Assembly (NCBI GenBank): GCA_000697665.1
Contig: KL197750.1
Span: 103,721-167,720, forward strand
Reading direction: 5' to 3'
DNA: 64,000 nucleotides
Source: Jaapia argillacea MUCL 33604
Taxonomy: Eukaryota; Basidiomycota; Agaricomycetes; Jaapiales; Jaapiaceae
Made by a program: the position numbers and the translations under genes. Shown one piece after another: positions 11,218 through 22,842 of this stretch (positions are counted from its first letter, which is position 1; the number at the start of each line of letters is the position of its first letter). A model generated the notes under the pieces. It saw only the letters and a program-made list of their open reading frames with translations. It searched no databases and was not told where the DNA came from.

Positions 11218-12928
11218 ATGGCGGAATACGACCTGACGAAAACTATAATCCCGTACTTGGATCGCCATTTGGCGTTTCCTTTGCTCGCTCATTTGGTTGA
11301 CTCGGGGCTGTTTCCGGTTGACGATGTTCATTCCGCTCAGTATGAGTTGGCCCAGGGAACGAATATGGTGGATTATGCTGTGAGTTTGTTCGAGCAGCTA
11401 CATCCGGGTGAACAAATCCCTGCAGGTGAGGAATCTCGCCTATAATTTGGATGTTGGGCACGGGGGACTGGGGGGTTTTAGATGGCATAGATGTTATCCT
11501 GGTTATTGTGTCTGAAGGCGAGCGGTGAGAGATGGATCGCTGATTTGGGTTGACTATTAGAATTCTCGGCCAAGCGTGAAAAGGCTGTATCGACCAATGA
11601 GCGGCTGCAGCAGGAGGCTCAGGCTGTTTTGGATGTGATCGAGAATCCGGATGTCGCTCAGGCTCTGCGCCAGGACAAAATGCAAAATCTGCAATATCTC
11701 AAGGAGCATTACAACGTAGGTTTTCCGTCACTCCCTTCCTTCCTTCGAACTTTTGACTCAATTCTCTCCCCCTTCCCTTTAGCTTACCCTAGAACAAATC
11801 CGCGCCCTTTACAACTTCGGCCAATTCCAATACACGTACGGAAATTACAGCGGCGCAGCTGATTACCTCTACCATTTCCGCGTCCTCTCCACCGATAACG
11901 ACCTTAACACATCTGCGAGCTGGGGTAAACTCGCTTCGGACATCCTAACCGGTAAATGGGACCAAGCACTCGAAGAGCTCAACGCACTCCGCGAATCCAT
12001 CGATGCTCGAACCCCTTCCACTTCCTTCCTCGTAAACACCAATGAACCCTCTGCCCTCAGCCAACTTCACTCCCGAACATGGCTTCTCCATTGGTCGCTA
12101 TTCGTTTACTTTAACCATCCCCAAGGCCGAATCCTCCTCCTCGAAACCTTCCTCACCCCCACCTATCTCAGTACTATCCAAACGTCCTCGCCATGGATCC
12201 TCCGCTATCTAGCAACAGCTTCCATCCTTTCCCGCAAAACCTCTTCGTCATCGTCCCAATCGACCTCCACGCGCGTTCGTCACTCCATCCGCGAAGTAGT
12301 CAAAACAATCCAAATGGAAGAATATCAATACCAAGATCCTATCACGAAGTTTTTGAGAGAGTTGTATGTGGAGTTTGATTTCGAGGCGGCACAGAAGGAG
12401 TTGAAAGAGGCTGAGAAGATTGTTGGAGATGATTTCTTTTTGAGCGAGTTTAGAGAGGAGTTTTTGGATAATGCGAGATATTTGATTAGTGAGGCGTATT
12501 GTCGGATTCATCATCGGATTGATATTGGGTCAGTTCATTCTACCGTCTTTCGATTGTGATGCTCATTTCTTTCAGTGATCTGTCCGAACGACTTAACTTG
12601 TCGAGAGACGAAGGTGAGAAGTGGATCGTCAACCTCATCCGTGAGACTCGTATGGGCGCAGATGCCCGCATTGATCTTGAAAAGGTATTCCTGATTCCTT
12701 CTGTTTCACAAACCCCGACTGACACGACTCTCCTCATAGAATGTCATCGAGATCAACCGATCACCCCTACCAATCTATCAATCAGTCATCGAAAAGACAC
12801 GCGGTTTGGCCTTCCGCACGCAAGCGTTGGGAGCTGCTATGGCCAGAACTCCTGCAGGTACGGCCGGTCAATTCGATAACGCCCCAGAAGAGCAGCAACA
12901 ACCGGCTGTTGTGGAGGGTGCTCGATGA
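11218..12928 (+). CDS. eIF3e: eIF3 subunit E (INT6 homologue)
   Basis: Five exons (11218-11425, 11561-11715, 11783-12528, 12576-12684, 12740-12928) encode 468 residues; human eIF3e has 445. It is a PCI-domain subunit of translation initiation factor 3, which loads mRNA on the 40S ribosome. The N-terminus '[18 protein letters not shown]' and '[13 protein letters not shown]' match the family closely, as do '[17 protein letters not shown]', '[19 protein letters not shown]' and the PCI end '[18 protein letters not shown]'. A Ser-rich insert follows '[14 protein letters not shown]' (about residue 260). All splice phases agree. It is divergently arranged with the MPDU1-like gene. Confidence 0.96.
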
Positions 12929-13480
12929 TGGGATGAGAAGTATTGATGTATCTGATATTGATGCTTTTGTATCTTGATACTCTATTGCTGTATTCTTTTG
13001 AGTTCGGTCAAGATTTTCATTCGGTTCCGGTAACGACGAGAGATGGTGCGGGGCCCCGCACTCCCTTGAACATCGCGATCTTGCCTCATTTTAGCTTCAT
13101 CTCCTCTGACGTCTTTGCCCTATAACCTGGGGAACGATTCGGATGATGCATGAAGGAGAAGTCGAGGACGAGGATCCAGAGACGAGATGGGTTCGTCTGG
13201 TATGTGCCAGGTCTGTGCTGGACTTGGGATAGCTCGTGGGCCGTCTGTTGCCGGTTGATGTAAACTTTGTCGCATGACCTGCCCATTCCTCACACAGCTC
13301 GTTCGAACTTTCGAATGCTGATGGGTAATTATAAGACGAGGTACCGACGGGTTACGGGACCTTCGAATCCAACATTTATCAGCAGACACACAGCGGTCGA
13401 CGTCCTCCTCAATTCTCTGGGAGATTTTTCTTTGATTCACCCCTTCATTATCTTCGGACCCGTGCCGGAGATACCTGACG
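12929..13480. other. intergenic, eIF3e to D-lactate dehydrogenase
   Basis: 3' flank of eIF3e and promoter of the next gene in the same direction. Nothing else recognised. Confidence 0.45.
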
Positions 13481-16098
13481 ATGCTGCCTATCCGTCGTTT
13501 GGCACCTACGGCTCGCTTTGTCGAAGGCTCTAGTCGGTCGCTACTGCAACGGTCACCTCGATCTGTCGCATTCGTGGGTGCTCGGAGACATAATAGCTCA
13601 AGCTCCAGCACCGTTCCACCCCCACAGAACTCAGCGCCCCCGCAAGGAGAGCACCACGTACCCCAGTTACCTCCAGCTCTGTATATCGCCCTAGCTTGCG
13701 TTTTCAGTGGCTTCTTTGGTTATGGAATCTCCCAATCACGGAGAAAAGTCACTATCAACATCGAAACCCATTCGCCTCATCGGGATGCGTTGACGAATCC
13801 TGAGTATGGTTCGCCGGAGGATTTCCAAAGAGCTATTCGGGATTTGAAGCATGCGTTTGAGAATGACACAGAAGTGAGAGTTGAGACGGATCCTGAGGTG
13901 GTGAAAGTGCATGGGTTTTCGGAGAATGATTATCATCCTGGTGCGTGTTGGCTTCTGGTTTGTTCAGACTCTTCGTTGATCCTGCCTATCATCTCGGGTC
14001 GCAGGATTCCCGCATACAGTCGTGGTATCTCCACAGACGACAGAAGACGTTGTCAAGATTGTGCATATTGCGAACAACTACCGCATGCCCGTCATCGCAT
14101 ATTCAGGCGCGACCAGTTTAGAGGGTCAATTTCGTTCAGTGAGCATGTTTCATCGATTCATTCACACTTCTGAAACTGAAATCCTTGTCCATCCAAGACA
14201 CCGGTTGGGGGTATATGTGTGGATATGTCGGGAATGGATCGCATATTAGAAATTCACGGTTCGCCAACTTGTTCTATTCTCTAGGCGATGTGTAGTTCTG
14301 ATCGACCATATAGAGGAAGATTCGGATCTCGTCTGTCAACCAGGTGCTCGATGGATGGATGTCAACGATACACTGAAAGAGAAGGGTGAGTTCTTTCCGA
14401 ATGGCACGTTAATTTTGGTGACTGACGCGGGAATTCGTATCGTGTGACCAGGGATTCCTCTATTCGTGCCGGTGTGTTCATCTCTTCGACGTTTTGCCAT
14501 TCACCCTGACACATATCTGATCTCTTGCAGCTTGATCCCGCTCCAGGTGCTACGATAGGTGGGATGCTCGCAACAGGATGTTCAGGCAGTGAGTCACGCC
14601 GCCTCCCCGCGATTCTGTCATGATTCTCAACGAGTACCCCTTCTAGCCAATGCTGTTCGTTATGGAACTGCCAAGGGTGAATGGTTCTTGAATGCGGTGA
14701 GTACTTTGGATATCACCGTTCAACGCGATGTTGATGGATGAGTATGTAGACTGTTGTTCTACCTTCTGGAGAAGTGATCAAGACTCGAAGACGAGCGCGG
14801 AAATCCTCAGCTGGGTTCGACGTGACTAAACTTTTTATCGGTGCAGAGGGTACACTGGGCATCGTCACTGAAGGTATATTCGCATCTATTCTCTTGGTTT
14901 CTTCCGTCCTGATGAACGTTTGATCAGTGACCGTCAGGCTTGCGCCTCTACTACCAACCACGGTTGCTGTTGTCCATTTCCCTGATGTCCAGAAAGCTAC
15001 GGAGGCCGTGAGGGAGATCATGAACCGAGGAGTCGGCATCCGTACGTTCCTCCCACATCCTCCACCTCACTCCACTTATCCATCACCTCCCAAACAGAAT
15101 GTGTAGAACTAGTAGACGACGAATTCATGCACGCCACCAACCTCTTCCACCGTCCTTCCCCACCCAAATACGCAATTAAAGACTCCCTCTTTTTCAAATT
15201 CCAAGGACCGTCCCAAGCTTCTCTTAAAGAGACTGCTGCGATAGTGAAGAGTATAGTTGAGAAGAAGGAGTATGGAGGGAGTGGATGGAAGTTGGCTAAG
15301 AATGAACAGGAAGCTGGGGATATTTGGATGGATAGGAAGAATGCGCATTATGCTGGGTTGGGATTGTTGGAAGGGGCTAGGGGGTGGGCTACGGATGTTT
15401 GGTGAGTGATTGTTGGTTCGATCAGGTTGCAATTCGAGACTGATGGCCTTGGTGGGTGGGACTAGTGTGCCGTTCTCGAAGTTACCGCAGTTGGTGTATG
15501 AGACGAAGAAGGATATAAAGGATTCGGGAATTGTATCGCATATAGTTGGTCATGTTGGTGATGGTGAGTGTTGACCTCGGACCTAACGTTCCTTGCGCAT
15601 GACTTCTGACCGACTTGGCTTATTGTGGCTAACAGGAAACTTCCACGCGTTGTTGCTGTTTAGAGACGATAGGGAACTAGAGACAGTTCGCGAATTAGTG
15701 CACAGGATGGTGGAACGAGCCATCTCGCTTGACGGGACATGTACGTCTGCGCTGCCATTCCAAGCTGTTTCGGTGGCATTATCTGATTGGCACGCTCCAG
15801 GTACAGGAGAGCATGGAGTTGGGATGGGTAAGAAAGAATATTTGTACGAAGAACTTGGGGAAGGAACCGTAGAATTGATGAAGAATATCAAACGGACAAT
15901 CGATCCCCATAACTTGTTCAATCCTGGCAAGGTCAGTCGTTCTTTGTTCCGTGTATTGCCGTTGTTTTTGAAGTGAACTCCATTTAGCTTTACCCTGATT
16001 CGCCAGTCCCTGGACAGCATCATCAACAACCTGTTGCTCAACAGCAGCAGGCGGAGACCGCCACACCACAGGTCGTCAAGACTGTTGTCCAGTTCTGA
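13481..16098 (+). CDS. DLD1: mitochondrial D-lactate dehydrogenase (cytochrome)
   Basis: Fourteen exons (13481-13940, 14005-14138, 14198-14258, 14314-14385, 14452-14471, 14531-14588, 14647-14696, 14750-14873, 14928-15041, 15098-15401, 15466-15563, 15636-15740, 15801-15931, 15988-16098) give 613 residues. The FAD enzyme oxidises D-lactate to pyruvate and passes electrons to cytochrome c in the inner mitochondrial membrane. Seen: an Arg/Ser-rich presequence, a membrane anchor near residues 68-88, the FAD-binding core ('[12 protein letters not shown]', '[11 protein letters not shown]', 'VCQPGARW', 'TNAVRYGTA', '[11 protein letters not shown]') and the C-terminal oxidase domain ending '[15 protein letters not shown]' and '[11 protein letters not shown]'. 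Phases agree throughout. One exon is only 20 bp. The tail is Gln-rich. Confidence 0.94.
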
Positions 16099-16611
16099 TC
16101 GAAACGATTCTTGTAATTCTATCCCATGTTGCCTTCCCGCTACCCCACCGTGCAAGCAGCTCGATGTATCCAGGTGTGGTTTCCCTTTCCTGGGGTTATT
16201 TTCTGATACCTGCTCGATCTTTCTTTGTGTTACCCGCATTGGTGCGGGTTTGTTGTTGTATCTCATTGCGGATATCTTGGTGTAGATTGTTGTATTCAAT
16301 AGGTCTGATATCTGATTACCCCGCCTCTCACGACCGTCCATATTTGTGTCAGCTTTTGAGTAAACACCCGTGTGGGCTGTCGTACGAGATGGCTGGTCAA
16401 CGCTGTGTTGGTGGGCTTGAAGGGATCGGCGACTCCTTCTCACAATTGGCTATAGGAACCTCGTTTCAGCCGGAGCTAGTGACGTCCTGGTAAGGAAGGC
16501 ATTCGTGAAGGTTATGTTTTACGCGATATCGACAAGTCCATGTCCATGATTGCATCAAAGGTCCGTGTATCCGAAAAGTCCTTGATTGTCCACTTGTTAA
16601 CTCCTCTGTAC
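16099..16611. other. convergent intergenic region
   Basis: 3' flanks of D-lactate dehydrogenase (plus) and of the secreted protein gene (minus). No further gene seen. Confidence 0.45.
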
Positions 16612-17157
16612 TTAGGCAACGTTCACCGTGACGTTCAGGAACTCCAGCATAGGTGTCGGGCCCGCCTGATAATATCAAGTTCGTTCAGTGTCGATAAGCT
16701 CGAAAGAGGGACCGCCACTTACACCAATCAGTGCTAGATGCGTCACGCTCAATGTTGCTTTTCCCGGCGTGAAGGAGGTGGGTACCTGAACGCTGAAATT
16801 CTGATGAGGCGGCTTCTGGTCGGGTGGGCTGCTATACTGTGGGTTGTAGGGACCTGTGTAGAGGACGATTCCCAGAGCCGAAGCGGGGTCTATGCAGCCT
16901 CCCGTGTTGCAAGAGCGCAATGCGATGACGATGGCTACCTCTTTTGAACCTGAGATTGAATTCTGCAGGAGATTCTAGTGGTGAGTATCTCGATTGGTCA
17001 ACAAGGGAGCTCCTCTTACTGGTCTGTCGACTTCAATAGTGATGTTGCTGCCCGAACTGACAGTTAATCCATCGGCGGGAGCACCAATGCTGATTGTTTG
17101 TGCGAATGCGGTCATGATAATGGTAGCGATGGTCAAGAAGAACTTCAAGGACATCAT
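16612..17157 (-). CDS. small secreted protein, uncharacterised
   Basis: Three exons (17020-17157, 16723-16962, 16612-16665), all phase 0, give 143 residues. A clear signal peptide ('LKFFLTIATIIMTAFAQT') is followed by a compact domain starting 'ISIGAPADGLTVSSGSNITI'. The mature part has one close Cys pair ('RSCNTGGC') and ends in a beta-like strand 'LEFLNVTVNV'. The plan (signal peptide, Gly/Ser/Asn start, 'VLYTGPYNPQY', hydrophobic end) resembles a widespread family of extracellular basidiomycete proteins of unknown function, recalled rather than searched. Start at 17157, with an alternative Met at 17154. Likely exported to the wall or medium. Confidence 0.75.
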
Positions 17158-18364
17158 CGTGAGTGTTGAGGGCGTGAAAGAGCGAGAAAGGTGGCCTTCG
17201 AGATCGAATGAGGGCGACAATGAACTTACGAAGTGCGTCAGTCTCCTTTATACTTCAACATTCAAAGCCACGTTGTCGTTGACATGTTTATTGAGGCATT
17301 GTTTGATGAACGGAACTGATGAAATCTGGGCGTTGAGCTAGGCTTGCAACTAGACGGTAGTACGATGGCCAAAGCCGTGGGTATGGTATCTCTGCTCCAT
17401 TGTTCATCCAGGCAATGTCTGAGCACCAACACGGCCCAACATACGCCTCATTGGACCAACATCAATGAGCGACCATGTTGCTTCGCCTCGTTGCTTCCTC
17501 GTTCCATCAAGCTGGCAATTCCAGCCAAAAGAATTTCTGGCTCGTGGACGTCACGTAGGTTCACTTGCCTCTTCTATAACGTCGGGTGGGCGAGCAGCTG
17601 TTGACTAGTAGGAAATGTCCTGGCCTGGAACGTTCTGAAGAAAAACAGTTCCACTTCCACCTCCACCATCGTCTACGACGACTCGAACTCACTGGATGGT
17701 ACCATCGCTACCTATCGAGTTCGGGATGGATTCAAGAGCCTTCTTTCTCATCCCGTCTAGGTGACCCTCGATGGATGATGACCCCCGGAGGCGTATTCTG
17801 GCAGTAGATATACGTTCGCAGAGAAGTTGGGCCTTCAGCATAATAGTTTTGTTCGCGCCGTTCACCTTGCACGGTGATGTGTTGCGGTCGCGAGCTGTGT
17901 GGTATACAGTACCTCTGGTAACGTCCTTCAAGTTGTGTCTGATCCTTCAATTTGCAAAAAGACAGTCCCTAGTGGCAAGACAAACTTGGCCGGTGATTGG
18001 CTGGCTCGAGCACTTTGATTGGCTCGTTCGAGTCACGTGGTGGGTGACACGATGTTGACTTGACATTGTGGAGTTGATAATGTCTTGTTGTCCACCATAT
18101 GTTCGCCGTGTGGAGAATGATTATTTAATGAGGCTGCCAATGAGGACGTCTCGGATGGTAGGTGAAGCAATGTTACTGATAATGATATGATAAACTACCG
18201 CCTGAAGAAAGTATATGACAAAGGGACGGAAGTACAGAATTGAAGGACATACGTCGATCATTGAACAGTCATGGGCTCGTAAAAATGGTCGTGCAATATC
18301 TAAAACAAACAAGCGTAAAGTCACACTGTCTCTTTTGGAAATCGGAACACGAAATGATAGTGGA
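17158..18364. other. gene-free stretch
   Basis: About 1.2 kb between the secreted protein promoter and the chitin deacetylase 1 stop. Only short incoherent frames; no domain, tRNA or repeat recognised. Confidence 0.5.
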
Positions 18365-19908
18365 TCAGAGGAGGAGAGCCCCCGCGCTGAAGAGTCCGAA
18401 AAGAGCTGTGAGGGCGGATAATCCGGAATAAACCGTCCAGGGGGAACGTGTGGGCAAAGCACCCGACTTGTGAGATGTTGTAGCCGATCCGGCAGCGTTC
18501 TGTCCAGATTGTGTGACAGACGGTGCATTGGTTGATGATGTGGACGACGTCGAGGAGGTAGTAGGCGTAGCTACAAAAATAACGATCCGTCAGAAACTGT
18601 TCGACAGACAAAAGAAGGAAAAGTGAAACCAACCTGATGAAGGGATGACACCACCGTTATCAGTCGAGTTTGACCACCCACTCCCATCCCTAATGCGAGC
18701 GGCGCTGACGAGGTTCCAACCGTTCGAAACCATGAGAGGATAAGCAGCTTCGAATGCATCGACTGCTCCATCGCTGAGCTCGTGTTCGAGGATGATCAAA
18801 CCGGGAGTTTTGGGACCTGTCAACCAGTTGACCATGTTTGCTTGGATGCTGTCAGCCGTCACACCGTCCAATCCGAGGTTCCAGTCGTCCGTGCTGGTTA
18901 GAAGGTAGAAAATGGGGAATGAACGTCAGTACGCTGGGTTCCGGATGGAAGTAAATGAAGCAACTCACTCTTGGTTCCAAACGATAGTTGTCAATCCAAA
19001 CACCTCAAATGCAATCGCCCTAGTCCTCATATCACTATCCCCATAAGGAGGCCTCCAAAACGCCGGTAACTTTCCACCAGTGGAGTTATGTATAATCTCC
19101 ATGGTCCATCCAATCTGCCCTAGGACGTCGAGGTTGGCTAGAGTCGTCATGTAGGGATGTGTCCAGGTGTGAACGGCGATATCGTTTCCGGCTGCGACTG
19201 CTTGTTGGAACGCGGCTGCATTTGCGAGGATGTTGGTGCCGATCATGAAATGGGTGGCTGGGATGTTGTTCTGGGTGAGGAAGGTGTAAAGTCTGGGCGA
19301 GGGCTGGCATGAAGCAGCAAAAAGTGGGTAAAAAAGCGACTATATGCATGGATAAATGTGTCACCCACCGAAAGAGGACCATCGTCGAAGCCTGTCCCAA
19401 GAACACCAGTTGGTGCATCCCAAATATCACCGGGAATGCGGCATTGAGCTGTCCCTGAACAGACCTGGGGACTGTTTGGATCGGTTCCTTCGGGGTAGGT
19501 GGGGGCACCATTGATGAGTGAGCTAGCGGGTATGTCGGGAATTTTTCCAGCCGCGACGGCGGCGTTGAGAGCGTTCACCCAAGCTTGAGGAAGCTGTATG
19601 GTGTCAGGGGCGCCTGGCGGATAACCTGCAGACCATTCTATGGCACAAGCAGTTAGTGGTGATCGGGTGATATGAGTGGCTGACAAGAGTGACATACCAG
19701 GGCTGCCGACTTGAGAGTAGGTAATGGCCGAAGTATTGGCAGCTTGTTGCCTCTTGAAAAGAGCGTGTGCGGGATGATCGTCGCGTTGGTACCAGGTAGA
19801 AGGAAGAGCTCTGCGAATAGTATCGTCGTGGTCGTCTGCAGGTATTGTGCGGGCTGAAAAGAGCGACGGGAGAGTGAGAGTAACCAAGAGGAACTGGAAG
19901 GTATGCAT
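18365..19908 (-). CDS. GPI-anchored chitin deacetylase 1 (CE4)
   Basis: Five exons (19698-19908, 19637-19369, 19303-18969, 18893-18634, 18570-18365) give 426 residues. Carbohydrate esterase family 4 enzymes remove acetyl groups from chitin in the cell wall, making chitosan. Seen: a signal peptide, a propeptide-like stretch with 'HALFKRQQ', the NodB motifs 'TGFDDGP' (catalytic Asp and metal Asp), 'HTWTHP' (two metal His) and 'RPPYGDSD', and 'LEHEL' with the catalytic His. A Ser/Thr-rich stalk and a hydrophobic C-terminus typical of GPI anchoring end the protein. A TATAAA-type element lies about 115 bp upstream. It is a paralogue of the gene at 43970-45451 but keeps an extra intron after 'FDDGPLS'. 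Confidence 0.93.
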
Positions 19909-21664
19909 TGCTGAAGAAAACCTGGTTGTCGGTGTACCGTGTCGGTGGAAGGAGGGTATTAAAGAGATGAGATGAAAGGAGATGAGGAACCTTGGAAACC
20001 CCTGGCCAAGCAGACTTGGTTTTATAAAGGGGCGGGCGGGGATGGCTGACCGGCTTGCCAGCCGTGCTTGGCAGTTGAAACTAGAATGGTCTCGCTGGAC
20101 TTGGCTTCATCAAGCGTTTACAGTCCGTCGAAACCATCTTGCGTCGGGGGTGCACTTGGCCAAAGCTGGGTGATTCAGATATTCTCTTCGACGATACCAA
20201 GGTTTCGTTCGAGCTGGTGGTGACGATGTAGCAGTAAAGTTGGTCCAATGATGGGCTGCGGCATGCCGGCAAATTGGTTCCACGTTGATCAGATGTTGAA
20301 CTGTTCATATCTCAATGTTGTTGGCTCATCGATCGCATCGCCGCAGGACGGGTGGACGGGACCACCATCATCTTCAGATCAGTCTTGGCTTCGGGTACGT
20401 CTCGCTGAGTCGGATCTTCATGTTTTTTCAGCAGCGAAGAATTGCAAGGACATCGCTCGTACTTTTGGCGTCCTCGCGTGCGCTCCAAGGGTCGTTTTGG
20501 ATCTAGGGTATGATACTTCCAAACGCGTTTCTGAACGAACTTGGCTGGTCTACATTGAACGACTAACGATCCTACACTTGGGGATCGCGCTGGTGGGTCT
20601 CAAGGTCTCAATTATCATGATACCTCCGGATCGGGGTCTATCGTCGTTCTTCCCTCCGCCTGTGGGTGGTCACTCCGCAAGGTATGCGTTTATTGCTCGA
20701 TATAGAGACGGACGAACGACGACTCATGCGGTATACAAAATGATGATCAGAACGACGATGGAAAGATTTTACATTATGTCGGGCGACTACCACAATTGCC
20801 GCGGTCAAAGGTGGTACTGAGATCTGGTTCGTCCTTCCTCGTGGTGATCTGATCTCTTCTTCTCAGGCGACCCCTCTATTGTTCCTCAGCCTGTTTCATG
20901 GGGAAGACATCCATTTTCTCTTATCTGGGCTTCACGCTTTTCCGCTCCTTTCCTTGATGGTGGAGGTAACCTGCTAACATCTCGGGAGATGCGGCGACGG
21001 TCTCGACCAAGGTATCGGATATTTTCAACAAGCAGCTCGATTCAGTTTTGATGTTATGCTTTCTCTGCATGGCTGATTGAACCCCTCAGCCCTACCAGCC
21101 ACCACATCACGGATTCGATCCTCCTCCGAACCCCAATAGCCCTACGTGTACACGGTGTATACTCAACTCCGCGGTTCCTTTATGTCCTTGGTTAATTTCT
21201 GAAGGATAGCTCTCTCTTGTGCGCCGAACTGTGCCACAACCGATTTGTGCTATAGGCTGGGGAGATACACATTCGTTGAGAATGATGTCAGTCCTTGGTG
21301 TTTTATTATGTCGTTCAGTAGTGCTACGTTTTGAGACGACACTGATGGTGAAAGGCCGCAGAATATGTTGCGGTTTCCACTGTCGGCCGAGATACCCGCT
21401 CAATGGGCTCACCCCGGGTTTCATCATCACTCGCCTGTCGGTCCTTCTTTTTGATCCTCACTCTGGATAAACTTTCACTTATCATAAGATTACAGCGAAG
21501 GAAATTGATTGTCCCACCTCGGGGGATCGTATTCGCCGTCGGTGGCAACTGATCATATCTTCCCAACCACGATTCCTGTGCAGGTGGTATCTTGTCATCT
21601 CCGTTCGTCCCGGTGCAGGAAATGGTATATATTGCTGTTATGGAGAAGTTCTTTCACTGTGATC
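19909..21664. other. gene-free stretch
   Basis: Promoter of chitin deacetylase 1 (TATA-like element at 20021-20028) at the left and promoter of ICMT copy 7 (TATATA at 21626-21631) at the right. It contains unit A of a dispersed repeat (20622-20770). A 190-codon frame at 20.2-20.8 kb shows no domain and was not accepted. Confidence 0.5.
20622..20770. repeat. dispersed repeat, unit A
   Basis: About 150 bp, recognisably similar to 22675-22830 in the same orientation: shared blocks 'gtcgttctt', 'gtcactccgcaaggt' (ccacaaggt in unit B), 'tagagacgg' (cagagacgg) and 'ggtatacaaa'. The two units flank ICMT copy 7. No coding capacity. Confidence 0.6.
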
Positions 21665-22445
21665 ATGGCCCATCCACCGTTACTCAAAATCCCCTTACTC
21701 CTTATACTGGCAGGAAGCCATCACATCTCATTCACCCCTCCGAACAAACCTCACTCCTCTCATGAACTGTCTGCCCCATCCCTGTGGGAGAATGGGATAC
21801 GCCGTTTCATGAATCTAACTCACTTCGTCAAGGTAACTACCTGTATAACGAAAGTCGCACACTTCACAAACTAACCAATGGATGATATAGGCCGTTGTTT
21901 GGACCGCAGCTATTGGCGAGGCGACCATTCTCTTGACCCAGCGTTATCCATCAATACCTCTCGCACACCAGATTACGCGCTTGCTCGTCCATAACCGACA
22001 GTCCTCTCCCGAACTCACCACCACACTCGCCTTTCTTCTTGGTCTCCTGCTTGTACTTGCAGGTACCTCAATACGCTACAGATGCTACCGCGCCCTTGGG
22101 CGCTTGTTCACTTTCGAATTGAACATTCGACCCAAGCACCGTCTGGTAACGTCGGGACCTTATTCAATCGTCCGCCATCCCAGTTATACAGGGACGTTAC
22201 TATGCGATATGGGGGTCTTTCTGTGGTTGTTTTCACGAGGGTCATTGGTGAGAGAATGTGGAATAATTGAGAATCAGGCTGCTCGATTGGTGCTTTTGGC
22301 GTATGTACTGGTCGCGGGTACTGTCGCCACTGCATTGGTGCGTAGGATTCCTGCGGAAGATGCGATGATGAAGAAGGAATTTGGTAAGGATTGGGATGAT
22401 TGGGCGAGGCGAGTTCCGTACAAGCTACTCCCTGGGGTGTATTGA
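21665..22445 (+). CDS. ICMT-like methyltransferase, copy 7 (dispersed)
   Basis: Exons 21665-21832 and 21891-22445, the same phase-0 intron, 240 residues. Closest to copy 2: shared MAHPPL start, 'ELSAPSLW', 'ELNIRP' and 'VPYKLLPGVY'. The core is 'GPYSIVRHPSYTG', with tail 'AEDAMMKKEFG' (Lys for the Arg of other copies) and 'DWDDWARRV'. It lies 12 kb from the array, beyond three housekeeping genes. Two similar non-coding repeats, about 0.9 kb upstream and 0.2 kb downstream of the gene, may mark the transposed segment. Confidence 0.87.
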
Positions 22446-22842
22446 TGATGTAGCGGGTATATTTCTTTTTATCGTTTGATACGACAGGAGAGAAGACAAT
22501 TTTGACCACTTTTTCGAGAAACGATCAGACCTATGGCAAAGTCTTGCAGAAATAGTTGTTGTGGGTGGGTCATGGACTGGTGGTGACAAATTCGGTATTA
22601 ATCTTGCCAACGTTCTCCGGGCCAGTTCTCTCGGAGTACATCAGGAACAACATCTCTCTGCAGCCACTGATCACTCTGATACATCTGAATAGGGTCTACA
22701 GTCGTTCTTAGTCCGTCTGCCAGAAATTGTCACTCCACAAGGTGTACATTGCTTGATACAGAGACGGGCGGACGGTGGTGTGGTATACAAATGGGGAGGA
22801 GATATGTCAGAACATTGGGAGGACATCCTGGGCTCTCATGCT
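22446..22842. other. convergent intergenic region with repeat unit B
   Basis: Holds the 3' flank of ICMT copy 7, repeat unit B (22675-22830) and the 3' end of kinase A. Confidence 0.5.
22675..22830. repeat. dispersed repeat, unit B
   Basis: Partner of 20622-20770, same orientation, diverged by scattered substitutions and small gaps. Confidence 0.6.

Noticed and set aside
15583-16443. 286-codon minus-strand frame
   Set aside because: Antisense of the last exons of D-lactate dehydrogenase; no domain.
20248-20820. 190-codon plus-strand frame
   Set aside because: No domain, no splice partner, and it overlaps a non-coding repeat.
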